Positions 1-9,713 of a stretch of 20,000 bases of DNA are shown in pieces. Under the pieces are notes generated by a model. That model made no database searches. It was given only the letters and a program-made list of their open reading frames with translations, and had not been told where the DNA came from. The number at the start of each line of letters is the position of its first letter. The stretch's first letter is position 1. Source of the stretch: Symbiodinium natans (Eukaryota; Sar; Dinophyceae; Suessiales; Symbiodiniaceae); NCBI GenBank assembly GCA_905221605.1, contig CAJNDS010002119.1:560001-580000 (forward strand). Reading direction: 5' to 3'. Position numbers and translations under genes: made by a program.

Positions 1-401
1 CTCGGATACCCTCAGAGGTGTTTTGAGGGTTCGGGGCCTTCAGGGGGTGCCTAAGAGGCCTGTTTAGGGTCAAGGATCCGCGGGGATTTACCGAAGGGGG
101 TGGGCCAGCCAGCGCCGACGGCCCTTTTTTTGCCGAAGAGAAGCTCCCATCCAAAGGCCCATGTCGCTTGAGTTCAAGCGGTTCAGGCCTTGCCCGTCGT
201 CTCAGCTTCTGGCCCAAACAGTTTGAGAGTGCGTGCTGGGCAAGGGCCATGCCAATTGTCGAGATCCAAGTGCCAAAGACTCTTGGGTCGAGAGGGTGCG
301 GGCTCTAGGAGGTCCTTAGACTCATTTTGCGTCTTTGATCTTATTATTCAGATAACCTTTTTCCTGTACGAAGACCGACTCCGATCAAACGGGTGAATAA
401 G

Positions 402-1597
402 GAATGCAGCGGACGAGGCCACCCTGGAGCGCGTCCGGGCCGCCTGCCGTCAGCATGTGCTAGACACCCTATCTGCAGACCGCGCGCACCACGACTACGT
501 GACCATCGTTGAGGTGGGCCCTGGCCCCCACAGATCTCCCCACATGGAGAGGGCTTGTGTTGTGCTGGGACAGTTGAGGTGTTTGGGGTGGGCAAAAGTG
601 TCCGAAAGCGGGGTTTTTCTGAAGGGCACCTGAAGAGCTCTGGAGTTGAGTTCTCGAGTTGAGCTCTCGAGTTGAGCTCTCTCCAGGTCTTGGGAAAGCC
701 TGGAGATGGAGTCCCCGTTGTGAAGGTCGACCAACGGCCTGGGCGGGAGAAGTGGCGCAAGGACGTTTTTGGGGTCAAGCGCTGTGTTTTGTTCTGTTTT
801 TGGTTCAGATGCGGGTCTGAGGGCGAGGCATACGAAGATGATTTCCGGCGTGGGAAGCCCGGGCTTGGGATTTTCAAGGCATGGGGAAGATGGGAACGGG
901 GTGGGGAGGGGGTGGGGGTGGATATCCCACTGCTCGCGGATTTCCAGGGAGTCTCGAGCTTGAGTTGAGATCCAAATGACAATTAGATCTTCCTCTTAAG
1001 AACTACAGTCCAAGAGAAAGCGCCAGAGCTCAGCGGGCGATCCGCAACTTCCGGGGGAGATGCCAGGAGCAGTTCTCCAAGAGAATCGCCAAGACTTTGG
1101 CGGATGAGATGGGCTTCAAGGAGAGCACGCCCCGTAGACCATCAGACCATCAGCCCTTGACACAGCAAGGTCAGGCTTGGAAAGCCCCTGAAGCAACTTA
1201 GAGCATGTCGTCACCAAGCCTCTCAAAAAGACACCGGCCGCCTCCTCGCAGCCGCTCCTTACGCCCTGAAATGAAGCGCCCCTTCCCTGACCCGAGAGGA
1301 GAACCACACCTTCGTCTGCTTCAGGGAGTCGCCTACCGAGCCACCGGACGGTTGAATGGAGTTCTAAGGATTCCAAAATTAACAATATATAATATATCCC
1401 AAAGATCGTTCAAGGAAGATCTAATTTCACGCGCTTTTTGGCTTGTTGAGTGCTTTGGGGTCCTGCTTCTGGGCTGTTGGGGTCTTGAGGGTGTCTAGGC
1501 CGTCCTACCTGCAAGAGCCAACCACTTCCGGACTTCCCCCGACCGCACACCTAGGCACAACTTCTATGTCGGCGACGGCTTCCATCCACTCCATTGA
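402..1597 (+). CDS. Exon-like blocks of an unrecognised protein
   Basis: I do not recognise this protein. Five blocks read well in one direction: about 402-513 (ADEATLERVRAACRQHV, 28 of 37 third positions G or C), 1001-1133 (AIRNFRGRCQEQFSKRIAK), 1202-1262 (HVVTKPLKKTPAASSQP), 1277-1350 (LTREENHTFVCFRESPTE) and 1518-1597 (RTPRHNFYVGDGFHPLH, then TGA). The first block ends at GAG|GTGGGC; the second follows a pyrimidine-rich TCTTCCTCTTAAG. The donor at 1134 (GTAGAC) and acceptor at 1200-1201 agree in phase, as do the donor at 1351 (GTTGAA) and acceptor at 1516-1517. The third and fourth blocks are only about 14 nt apart and in different frames with a TGA between, so there is either a frameshift or a wrong border. 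Strong third-position bias is the main evidence. The gene may begin left of the window and may continue into the WD40 gene downstream. Confidence 0.4.
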
Positions 1598-2173
1598 GTA
1601 GCTTTTGTGATTGTGCTGGTGTGCAATCTTCCCTAAAACCCTACAGACCCTACACGTAGCCCTACAGCCGCTTCGGCGATCTTAAAAAAGGCTTCTTGGA
1701 GCCCTTCAACCCAGCAGCCCACTCCGGCTCGCCCTCCAAGCTCTGAACTGGCGATTCGTGCAAAGCCGAGCACACAAACCCCATGGCCCACATCCCAGAC
1801 GTCCCGGTTCCTTTCTGATTTCTGGGTCCCCGGCTGTATAGAGTTCAAGTTGCAGGCGATCGGCACATGCCGTGAGCGTCACTCCGCGTTTCACGAGCGA
1901 GATGCCATCATCAGCTCTGTTCCCAAAATTGTTTGTGTCATGATGCTTGTAGATTGCACTCAATTCGTCGAATGGCAGTCGTCTGTGCTGCAGCAAGAAA
2001 GCAGCTTGTTGAGTCGTTGTCTTACCTCGGTGGCGTTTACGTGTGAGAGTGTGCAGGGCCGCAGGCGAGCCGAAGAAGATAGGACATTAGCATACGTGGG
2101 ACTCCCTTCGGAGTTTTCTTGCGCATGAAGACTTTCGATTGCCCAGAGACGCTCGTCCAAATACTGTATGTAG

Positions 2174-2240
2174 GTCCTACCTTGTCCTACACTGCTACGA
2201 CCCCTCAGCCGAAATCCCCTGCTCCATGGACCACCTTAAT
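2174..2240 (+). CDS. Possible single exon upstream of the WD40 exons
   Basis: A short open stretch reads SYLVLHCYDPSAEIPCSMDH with mostly G or C third positions, switching from an unbiased composition just after an AG at 2172-2173. It ends before AAT|GTCAGA, a usable GT donor in phase 0. It lies on the same strand as the WD40 exons that start 530 nt later, but its phase does not fit the next acceptor I propose, so at least one exon would be missing between them. The opposite strand of 1830-2165 also reads acceptably (see findings), so the coding strand here is not settled. Confidence 0.22.
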
Positions 2241-2532
2241 GTCAGATCCCTGTAATCAAGAAAACACTCATGCTTAACAAACCACTGGCCCCAATCCTGC
2301 ACCCTCGAAGACCTCGAGCCCAAAACTCAGGCCTGCCACGAGTCCAGAAGCTCCCAGAGCTCCGGAGCCATCCTAAAGCCATCCTAGGCCCTAAACATCC
2401 CCAAAGCATCCCAAAGCCCAAGAAGAGCATACGAGGTTGGTCCAGAACGTCGAGTGGGAGAGCGCCTCCTCCAAGTTTCTCGGAAAGAGCGCGAGTTAGG
2501 CCTCCCCCAAACCCGGCCTCCCAAAGCCCGGG

Positions 2533-2547
2533 CCCCCCCCCCCCCCC
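2533..2547. repeat. Poly-C tract (15 C)
   Basis: An uninterrupted run of 15 C lies in a low-complexity, proline-codon-rich stretch (2270-2683) made of degenerate CCTAAA/CCCAAAG motifs. Nothing in 2250-2765 reads convincingly as an exon; the 137-codon frame across it is a by-product of the C-rich composition. Confidence 0.8.
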
Positions 2548-2770
2548 GTGGTGGGTGACCTGGGGTTCTGGCTGGGGTTCTGGGGGGCTTATGTGCGCGC
2601 GCACAGGGCTTACAGAGGTTAGGACATCGTTGGCGCAGAGCTTGTCTTATGGAGAGCTTTTTCCCAAAGGAATCCTTGCATGATCTTTGCGGCCCAGTTC
2701 AGCAAGGACTTGGGATTTTGGCAACGGCCTGGGCTCTCACAGTCAATAAAGCTGCTTGAGTCTTGCCCAG

Positions 2771-3911
2771 CGGAGGCTCGTGTGCTAAACCCGCCATGCA
2801 GCTAGAGCCGATCATCTGTGCCACAAAGGAACTGCAGTGCAGACCACCGGCCGGTCCTGTCGGCATCAACCCGGAACCTTGCTTCGAGTTTGTGCTTTTG
2901 TAGCGCTTAGCACCCTGAGACTTGGCGCAGGACGCAACCAGCAACATGATTCTGGCCGGCGGGTCGCAAGAGAACGAGGCCATGTTCGGGAAAGTCTTGG
3001 TTTTGAAGGAGTTGCGTTGAATCCTTCGGGCATGTGGGCTGTTCGGAGGCTTCAGCAAATGAGCCTGCTTTCGGCTGGAACACCAGACCCTCAACTCTCA
3101 CAGCATCTCGCGGCCCTCTAAAGGGTTTTCAGTTCATCTCAGTTCGTGTTTCAAGTCGTGCAAATCAGCAAGACCCATCTAAGTCCGCTCAGCATTCAAC
3201 GGGCCTGAATACACCGACAAGGCTCTACTGTCCCCCGCTCTCAGGCGAAGTTCTTCCTGCGCCAGCCAGGCGCGCAGCCTGTGCCTTTCGGGGCTCTGGT
3301 GGCGATGCCGCCCCCTGGTCGCTTTTGAGTTGTTGAAAGTCGCGTGCACTTGTACCCCCAAACCCCGAAGAGCAGGCCTCTACATTTCAAGTGGCCATGT
3401 TTCGTACACGCGTGCTGTTTGAACTTTCGTTTTCGAACAAAGCCCATAATGCGAAAAGGAAAACGACAATACAATGCCAAAAATGCCAAACACAAATGCA
3501 GGCGGTCCTCTTAAGACGAGGTGGGTTTGTGAAAAGAGAATCAAAAACACTGAGCGTGAAAGAGCGAAGGTATGCTTCCACCCTTCCTCGGGCCGTCTGT
3601 GCTAGCTTGAGACATTCAGGTAACGGCGTTAACGGTCCAGCGCCCTGCCTCTGTGGGAATGCAGTGCTCTACCGTATCCCTTGATTCTGAGGAAACCCGT
3701 CTTCACCGTGGACTGGTCTGCTGGTGGGAAGTATGCGGCGCTGTGGCTGAAGCTACCGCGGGCTGCGTCTTCCCGGAAACCCTTCAAAAAATGGGCTTGG
3801 GGTTCTGGACTCTATCGGGAATCAGACTGTTCGGGCGTAGGGCGAGAACAACCGACTGCCGAGGCGGTGGGATCTGCTGATGGCCAAGTGCGCGTGATGG
3901 AGGTTCTTTGA
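2771..3911 (+). CDS. WD40-repeat protein, 3' exons
   Basis: Four exons give the end of a beta-propeller protein: 2771-2891 (GPVGINPEPCFEF), 2931-3013 (DATSNMILAGGSQENEAMFG then KVLVLKEL), 3692-3734 (KPVFTVDWSAGGKY) and 3864-3911 (AVGSADGQVRVMEVL, then TGA). Joined, the last three give one typical WD40 blade: VFTVDWSAGGKY followed by AVGSADGQVRV matches the family pattern of two strands around an AGGKY turn and a GSxDGxVRV strand. WD40 proteins are scaffolds for complexes; no partner can be inferred. Introns: 2892-2930 (GTGCTT to GCGCAG, only 39 nt), 3014-3691 (GCGTTG to CTGAG) and 3735-3863 (GCGGCG to CCGAG). All phases agree. Two of the three use GC donors, as known in dinoflagellates. The last intron is 129 nt and open, so an unspliced read would also stay in frame, but it would break the blade. 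The start lies upstream and is not identified. Confidence 0.6.
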
Positions 3912-4523
3912 GGAGGGGGAAACCCTCAAGCCCACGGGTTGATGCAGTGGAATGGACTTGAGAGACTCGCGGCCTCTAGACTGGAAGGCTTCGAGGGCCT
4001 AAGTGTTTGCAGTCCGAGTCATGGCCGGGTGTAGGGAGGTTATGTCCTAGCGCCCTTGGGGCGCAGGTGGGTATTGAGGATTCTCGAGGATTGCTCCCAG
4101 CAGGGGAAGTCTTCCAAACATAGGCAAGAAACACGGCTAACCTCAGCGACAGGTACCCTTAGCTGCTTTGTTCCCCCAACGCAGTAGAGCCGACGCGCCC
4201 GAAACCCCACAGCAGTCCGGCTCGAAGCCCGCCAGCGCCAGGACAGCCCATGAAGTTCTCACAACCCTGGCTCCGTGAGAAAATCCACGGCTGTCAGGCT
4301 GAATGTGTGGATTCTTCAGCTCTGGGGGTCTAGCCGTGGTCTAACCCATACGGGCTCTAAGGTTTGGATCTGGCGATGCAGTTGTCGTGTAGTGCATTCT
4401 CCTCTCGGCTGGAGGGACTCCCGGAGGGACTACAGTGTCCCAGGGACAGGGGATCGCTTTCGGAGCGTAGGTCTCAGGGCTCCAGGTTGAACAGCCGCAA
4501 ACCCAGGTCTACAGTTCGGTAAG
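3912..4523. other. Intergenic stretch, no gene seen
   Basis: After the WD40 stop codon I find no block with clear third-position bias or good splice borders. It is not obviously repetitive. Confidence 0.4.
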
Positions 4524-5135
4524 GAGAACTAGAAGTGGAAGTCAATGTTGGGATTCAGGGGATCGTAGATCGCAAGATCCTGGCGCATCTGCAACCCCCA
4601 GCGCCTGAAGCTCCGTGCCGTAGAGTGCCCCGGTCAGCTGCCAAAGCCAATGCAGCGGCCACCTGCTTGAGTCGGCTGCGGGAGAACGTAGATTTAGGGT
4701 TTAGGGCGTTTATAGGGTTTAGCTAGTTTAGCTGCCGAAATCCCAACCCAGAACTGCAGGAAACTCTCGCTTTTAAATCCAGAACTGCAACTGGCACTGC
4801 ACGAAGAAAACCCGCAGAAAACTCCAAAAAGCGCAATGTTCAGTCGCCCACGTCGTCCGCCCTGCTTACAGGTGTTTCTGTCACGTGGAGCGAATGATAA
4901 GCCGAAGACAGGAGGGGAAAAGGCAATGCCAACGAGCATGGCATCTAACGTCTGCCCCTAAGGCCTCAGCCGCGAAACCTAGACGACCCCATGAAGACCT
5001 CGCCACGACGCGTCTGCATTTCTGGCCATGGCCATGGCGACCAAGGATCTACGGATCCTCCAACTAGGTAAGTCTTCTTGTGCCACAGAAGAGGACAACA
5101 AGCCTGTGCAGCTCATGCGGGTGCGCAGGGCGGAC
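4524..5135 (+). CDS. Exon chain, unknown protein
   Basis: Three blocks, function not recognised. 4524-4687 reads VEVNVGIQGIVDRKILAHLQ and then an alanine-rich stretch ending SRLREN before a GTAGAT donor. 4760-4871 follows AACTGCAG and reads ETLAFKSRTATGTARRKPAE then NSKKRNVQSPTSSALL, a basic, probably disordered segment ending at ACAG|GTGTTT. The intron between them (4688-4759, 72 nt) fits in phase and begins with TTTAGGG repeats. The third block starts at ATG 5028 (MAMATKDLRILQL) and continues DNKPVQLMRVRRAD to GAC|GTGGGC at 5136; its third positions are strongly G or C in the second half. I could not connect the second and third blocks in phase, so 5028 may instead start another gene. Confidence is modest because base bias in the second block is weak. 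Confidence 0.3.
4691..4725. repeat. Telomere-type TTTAGGG remnants
   Basis: Degenerate TTTAGGG units (TTTAGGGTTTAGGGCGTTTATAGGGTTTAG written in pieces: two near-perfect heptamers, then a diverged unit and one more) start three bases after a predicted splice donor at 4688. The G-rich strand is the sense strand here, the opposite of the arrays near 17 kb. Confidence 0.75.
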
Positions 5136-5835
5136 GTGGGCGATTGAGAATCGTTCTTCTTGGAACTTCTCCGGACCTGTTGCTTTCCTAGCGGTCCTGA
5201 CAAGTTTAACTCCCGCAGCCGAAAACAGGCTTAACTTGGGGTTGAAAGGCTTATGCTCCGAGACTCCAGAGACCCTTGGTGGTAGCTGGAGGACATGCGC
5301 AGTTGTCAAGTTGTACAATAGAAAGCTCGTTTCGCGATCTGCGCACAGCATCCAGGGCCCAGGCCAGAGTGTGACCTCGATGCACCAGGACAGAGATACA
5401 AGCTGCTCACGCTTGGCTTTAGGCCTTAGGTTTTGGGCTTAGGGTCTCAATCTTGTCCAGAGCTCACCGAAAAGAGACCCTCAATTGCCCTCAATGCGTT
5501 CGCTTTGCACGTAGCTTGTGATTCTTGGTATGGCATAGGCAATGTTCAAGGCAAAGGCCCAATGTGTGAAGCCGGGTTGTTTGTCATGTGTGGTTTAGCG
5601 AGTTTCTTAGCGCGTGAGGTTTTGGGGTCTATCAAAGCCTGGTCCGTTGATGCAAATACTTCTCACGTCAGTCAGCGTCACACAAATCCCGCAAGATCCT
5701 CCTGCTCCCTTGGATGCACATACCACAAGCCTTTTCTGAAAGTTCCTACAAAAGCTGAGTCCCGAGTCCTCTTTTTCCTGCCCAAACCTTAAACTTTAAT
5801 GTGCTCATGAAGAAAAGTTGTCAAACCCAAAAAAC
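5136..5835. other. Unresolved stretch with weak exon candidates
   Basis: Possible blocks are 5350-5420 after GCGCACAG (PECDLDAPGQRYKLLTLG) and 5461-5510 after TTGTCCAG (LTEKRPSIALNAFAL). Neither shows convincing third-position bias and I could not chain them in phase with the block ending at 5135. Confidence 0.2.
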
Positions 5836-6061
5836 TCAAAAGGTCGCATTTGCCCGGAGCTCTGTATGAATGCTCCCTGGGAATGGGCCTGGAAGCTCCA
5901 CGCGCGATGATGCGAATTCGGCTGTGGCAATGACGCTTCGGGGCTCCGGTGCATGGAGTTCCTCCTTCAAAAGCCCTTCCACATAATAGGTTTCCTTAGT
6001 TTCCTTGGTTTCCTTGGTTTCCTTTTGGCTATATTGGCTCGGCAACTCGAGGGCCTAAGCC
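5836..6061 (-). CDS. Weak minus-strand exon candidate with KET repeats
   Basis: The minus strand is open from an acceptor-like GGCTTAG near 6054 down to a TGA at 5836. It reads SQYSQKETKETKETKETYY and then AELPG-like sequence with SVIATAEFASSRVELPGPF. The KET repeat is simply the translation of a 9-bp tandem repeat. The plus strand of the same region is also partly open, and third positions are not biased, so this may be chance. Confidence 0.15.
5991..6026. repeat. 9-bp tandem repeat, four copies
   Basis: Four copies of TTTCCTTGG, the first with an A at position 8 and the last stretched by two T. Short minisatellite; it is pyrimidine-rich on the plus strand. Confidence 0.85.
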
Positions 6062-6372
6062 GTACTTTCGACCCGACCTCAAGATGATGAAAGCGACGTT
6101 GTTTACACACGACTTCTTACATACGCTGAGCATGAAACCACAAAGGTGCTAATACTACTGGTTGCTGAACCCCACAACAACTCCAAACCACGCATAACGA
6201 TGCCTTAACATCGCTTGCTGCGATCCGCGAAGTGTCTGACGAATCTGGCTGGCAAAAGCTCGGCCGCCGAAGCGAATGTCTTTCGTGCAGGAGTTTAAAC
6301 GGATGCCGTAAACCGTGGTTACCCAAGCAACCAAGCCAAACCAGCCTGGTCGCTTCGGTACGAAAGCATTTG

Positions 6373-7620
6373 AGAGATTTGGAAAGGCGACCCCCCGCTG
6401 TCAAAGCTTCAAGCTTACACATGCAAGGTCGTCATTACCGAGATCCATCGGCCGGAGTCACGAGGCGCATGCACTCGCGGATGCTCAGAACTACAGTATA
6501 GTCGAACACTCTTGTTGCAGGGGCCATATAAGGACGAGAAAGAGCTACGAAACTTCCCGCACGCGGCCCTGTCACGGGTTTCGGACAAAGGATTGCCTGC
6601 GGCTCATCTTGGTTGCTTGAGGCATGTATATTGAGATTTCGGAATCTTCCAAGCCCAGAGAGCGCAAGCTGCCCGTGCCCTCAGCCTATGGGCGTTGTAG
6701 GTGCATTGTAGATGGACCTGAATTTGGAGGCAACCTACTGGAGCTCGAAGCTGTAATTCCACAAGCCCTCCCCCCCCCCCCCTTCTCAAAGATGTTCAAC
6801 TGATTACCCCCCAAACCCTCAACGCGCGAACACCATGGCCTGGCGACTTCTTCCGCAGGCGAGCGCGCGAGCCCTTCCCCATGCCAGAGTTCTGTGAGCC
6901 CTCTGCAGGGCCGCCTGAAGCTCGAAGCCGAGAGGTGTTCACGTTGCTGTGGGGTTTCGGGGTTGAGAGTTGAGGGGTCGGGGGAGGGATTGGTCCGTTG
7001 CTTGGTTTTTCTGGCTCAGAAAGCCTGCGAAATTCGGGTTTAGGTGTCCACGTTCACTTGATCTTCAACTGGTGGGATGTGGAGTTTCGGGTGGCCTCGG
7101 CGTTCCCTTCACCTGGCACACGGCTCGGGCTTAGAATGCGGGACAGACACCTGCCAGTCCACATTGTTCACAAGAGTGGGGAGGAGTTCGCACCGTGTGC
7201 CTTCGTCAACCCTGCCCAGGCATCGCACTCGCAAGTGGTGGACAGGCCGGCGGGTTGAAGACATGTTTAGCACTGAATGGATTGCGATGTTGTGAGTGTG
7301 GAGTGTGGGGTAAGGCCTCAAGGGCTCTAGGACTTGTCGGGTTTAAGTGCCCTTCTCCCGAACCCCGAGTGTGCTTGGTGCGCATCGTCAGAACACGAAT
7401 GATCAGCTTGGCTGTGGCCAAATAACACGACACGAGATAGACTGCCGTTCATACACGATCCTCACAATAATGTTCCACCAGGCAGTGTCACACGAGGGAG
7501 GGGCTTGGACCTTATGGCCCTTATGGCATGCTCGAGTCCTCAAAGCTCAAGAACCGCCTTTTGTTGAAAACGCGGCTGCCACTCTCGCGAGGGCACCTGC
7601 TTGGCAACATTATCGGATAG
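6373..7620 (+). CDS. Short-exon gene, unknown protein
   Basis: Five blocks: up to 6464 (KVVITEIHRPESRG), 6622-6691 (MYIEISESSKPRERKLPVPS), 6859-6893 (RAREPFPMPEF), 7044-7219 (VHVHLIFNWWDVEFRVASAF, later HLPVHIVHKSGEEFAPC) and 7546-7620 (LKNRLLLKTRLPLSRGHLLG, then TAG). The fourth block is the best: 51 of 71 third positions are G or C. Proposed introns are 6465-6621 (GCGCAT to TTGAG), 6692-6858 (GCGTTG to TTCCGCAG, with a C13 run inside), 6894-7043 (GTGAGC to GTTTAG) and 7220-7545 (GCATCG to CAAAG); all phases agree. No family is recognised and no motif stands out. The 35-nt third exon and the last exon are the weakest parts; the beginning of the first block is not defined. Other frames over 7347-7944 are also open, so the 3' end could differ. 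Confidence 0.33.
6770..6782. repeat. Poly-C tract (13 C)
   Basis: A run of 13 C inside a predicted intron (6692-6858), upstream of the pyrimidine-rich acceptor TTCTTCCGCAG. Reading frames change on either side of it, so a miscounted homopolymer could also explain the apparent frame change. Confidence 0.8.
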
Positions 7621-8208
7621 ACATGCCATGACGTGCCCATCACGAGGCCTGCAGCCCTGGCCTTTGAGCCTTGCGCTGCGTATTTTGATGGGCTTCCTCA
7701 GAGGCACCACCAAGCAGCCCCCCCCCAGGCAGACTTGTCACACATAGTCTCAGGGTCCCTGCATATTATATCCACACCTTCTAGTGTGCGACCCAAACCT
7801 AAACTCATGAACTTTTCAGTGCCAGCACAAGTTGGCACGTTGGACATGGTGACACGTGCCCTGCCCAAAAGCCTTAAGGCATTCAAGCACAGCGTGTTCA
7901 AGAGCGCCCCAAAGGATTGCAACCCGTGGAAACTGAGCCCTTAGTCTCATAAGCGAGCCTGAACCGCACCCTCAAACTCCTTAAACCCTAAACCCCGAAA
8001 CCTTCCAAGCGCAATTTTCTGAACCCTTCTCCCAGAACCCACCGGCGCGGCGGAGAAACTCCTTCCACGCGGGGCGCAGGGCAAGCCGCTGGGGGGCCCA
8101 GCGTGCTGTTAAACTTACAGCCTGGCAAGGGGGCTTGGGAGATTCCGCGAAATGCGAAATGAAAGCCAAAGCCCTGAACTTTAACGGATCTAACCGACCC
8201 TGAGGCAG

Positions 8209-8519
8209 AAGTTGCCACTCATCCGCAGCTCGGCTGCAAAGCGCCGGAGCGTTGGGATCAGCCTTGCGGAAGAGTCCTTCAGGTGAAGCCCTTGATTGCT
8301 TTCTCCAACTTCAGCAGCCTGAAGTCTCCACACATCTGCATGCACGACGGTGACATATCTGGACGCCTGAAAGCCCTTAAAACCACACCTTCAGCCTCAT
8401 GCTGAACTCCATGCTGAAGCCCTGTATACCTCACAGTCTTCCTAGGTGAGCTTCGCCTTTGGCGCCCGGCAGCCGATGTGCAGCGAGGCCGGTTTTGCAG
8501 ATGTCTTTTGCTGGCTTAG
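8209..8519 (+). CDS. Three-exon chain ending in TAG, unknown protein
   Basis: Three blocks fit in phase. 8209-8282 reads KLPLIRSSAAKRRSVGISLA then EESF, with 18 of 24 third positions G or C, and ends AG|GTGAAG. 8315-8349 follows the pyrimidine-rich CTTTCTCCAACTTCAG and reads SLKSPHICMHDG to G|GTGACA. 8446-8519 follows CTTCCTAG and reads ELRLWRPAADVQRGRF before a TAG. Introns would be 32 nt (8283-8314) and 96 nt (8350-8445). The 32-nt intron is very short; without it the frame also stays open, but in a different reading. No family is recognised. It could be the 3' end of the chain that covers 6373-7620, although that chain has its own stop in my model. Confidence 0.32.
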
Positions 8520-9713
8520 TTTGACCGCATGGCCCATATATTGCGAGGCCTTGATTTCTGCGAGCGTCCGTCCAGCAGGTATAGAGCATACCAAGCGTTG
8601 CGTTTTGTGTGTGCTTTTTTCATTGGGCGTATTCTCCGCGGACACGCTGGGGCGCGTTCTCCGCGGACACGCTGGAAGCCCAGCCAACTTTTCAGGCAGT
8701 ACAAGGCTAGCCGGCTGAAGCTTAAAACCCGAAACCCAAAATTAGCCTCCAATTGCAACACGTCTCGTAAAAGGCCCCCTGAAGCCTGACGTCCCAGGAA
8801 CGAGAGGAAAAACCGACACCCCACTGAAACCACGGGGGGTTTCGGGTGGCGAGAAGGCCTCGAGCGCACCTGGCCAGCGCCCCGTCGCCGCGTCTCGGGA
8901 GAGCAGTGGGCGACTTGGAGCGGGCGCTTATGTGATTTGACAACAAGTTGAAGCTTGAAAGCCCAAGCATGGTTTTGCGGGATATGCTTCGGTCCGGCTT
9001 GGAGAGGTAGCTCAAATATGTCAATGCTCTCCAAACTCCACACCCTATGCCCTAAATTCCTCCTAGACTCCGATAGCACTGAAATTACTCTCGACCACCG
9101 ACTTTGACCACGCTTAGACTTCTTGTTCAAGTAAACCTGTCTTTGCTTCCAAGCAAGTAGGGGTTTATAGGGCGCTCGTGACTTCAGTCGCCTCCAGCAT
9201 GGTCAGCGTATCTCGTGGTCGTGCTATGAAGGTCACCGCAAATGCTGAGCCGTGGGAGTGGGTTTTAGTAGCTTGGGGCTGTGATGTCGGATGGTGACAG
9301 TTGTCTTTGAGTGCCCCCTTCGCCCCCTCCCCCCCCAAACCCCACCCCAACAGCACCCAACAAAGCACAAACCCAACGCTGCTACCAGGCTTCCTGCTGT
9401 GGAGTCCGCTGCTGCGCAGGCTGCATTTGTGCTGAGAAGGATATTGGGCCTTCGACACGGGTCGGAACACCGCCACAGAAAACTAGTACTGTATGCCTTG
9501 GCTTCACGAAGCTTCGTTGGGGGTCAAGTTTGTTGTATAGGTGCAGTGTTTCAGACGCCGGGGCCTTACAGACTTGCCCTTTGCGCTGTGCATTCAGCAT
9601 GGGCACATGTATCAAAGTTGTTTTTTCTATTCAGCATGCGATACGGCGATTCGTCTCAACATTCCACTCGACGGGTTTGCAGTACTCGATCAACAATGGC
9701 TGAACGGGCCTAG
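8520..9713. other. No confident gene
   Basis: A 204-codon minus-strand frame (8516-9130) crosses this stretch, but its composition shows no coding bias and it runs through the 25-bp duplication. Weak plus-strand candidates are near 9178-9270 (SMVSVSRGRAMKVTANAEPW) and 9390-9540. None could be chained with good borders. Confidence 0.35.
8626..8675. repeat. 25-bp tandem duplication
   Basis: Two copies of a 19-bp core (TTCTCCGCGGACACGCTGG) at 8632-8650 and 8657-8675, period 25. The period is not a multiple of three, so the duplication shifts any frame through it. Confidence 0.85.

Noticed and set aside
344-982. 212-codon minus-strand ORF
   Set aside because: Overlaps the plus-strand exon at 402-513, which has strong third-position bias, and has low-complexity basic/proline composition.
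2270-2683. 137-codon proline-rich ORF
   Set aside because: Driven by degenerate CCTAAA/CCCAAAG sequence and a C15 run.
5380-5400. ACAGAGATACA resembling the U6 snRNA core
   Set aside because: The flanking U6 sequence is absent.
6026-6045. Possible relict of the dinoflagellate spliced leader (GGCTATATTGGCTC)
   Set aside because: Only about 11 of 17 positions match the leader core, within chance; no relict leader was found elsewhere.
7633-7944. 103-codon plus-strand ORF with a stop at 7944
   Set aside because: About 60 percent G or C third positions only, no clear acceptor, GTG not ATG at the start; kept as a possible alternative 3' exon but not listed.
8516-9130. 204-codon minus-strand ORF
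   Set aside because: No base bias, crosses a frame-shifting 25-bp duplication, no recognisable motif.
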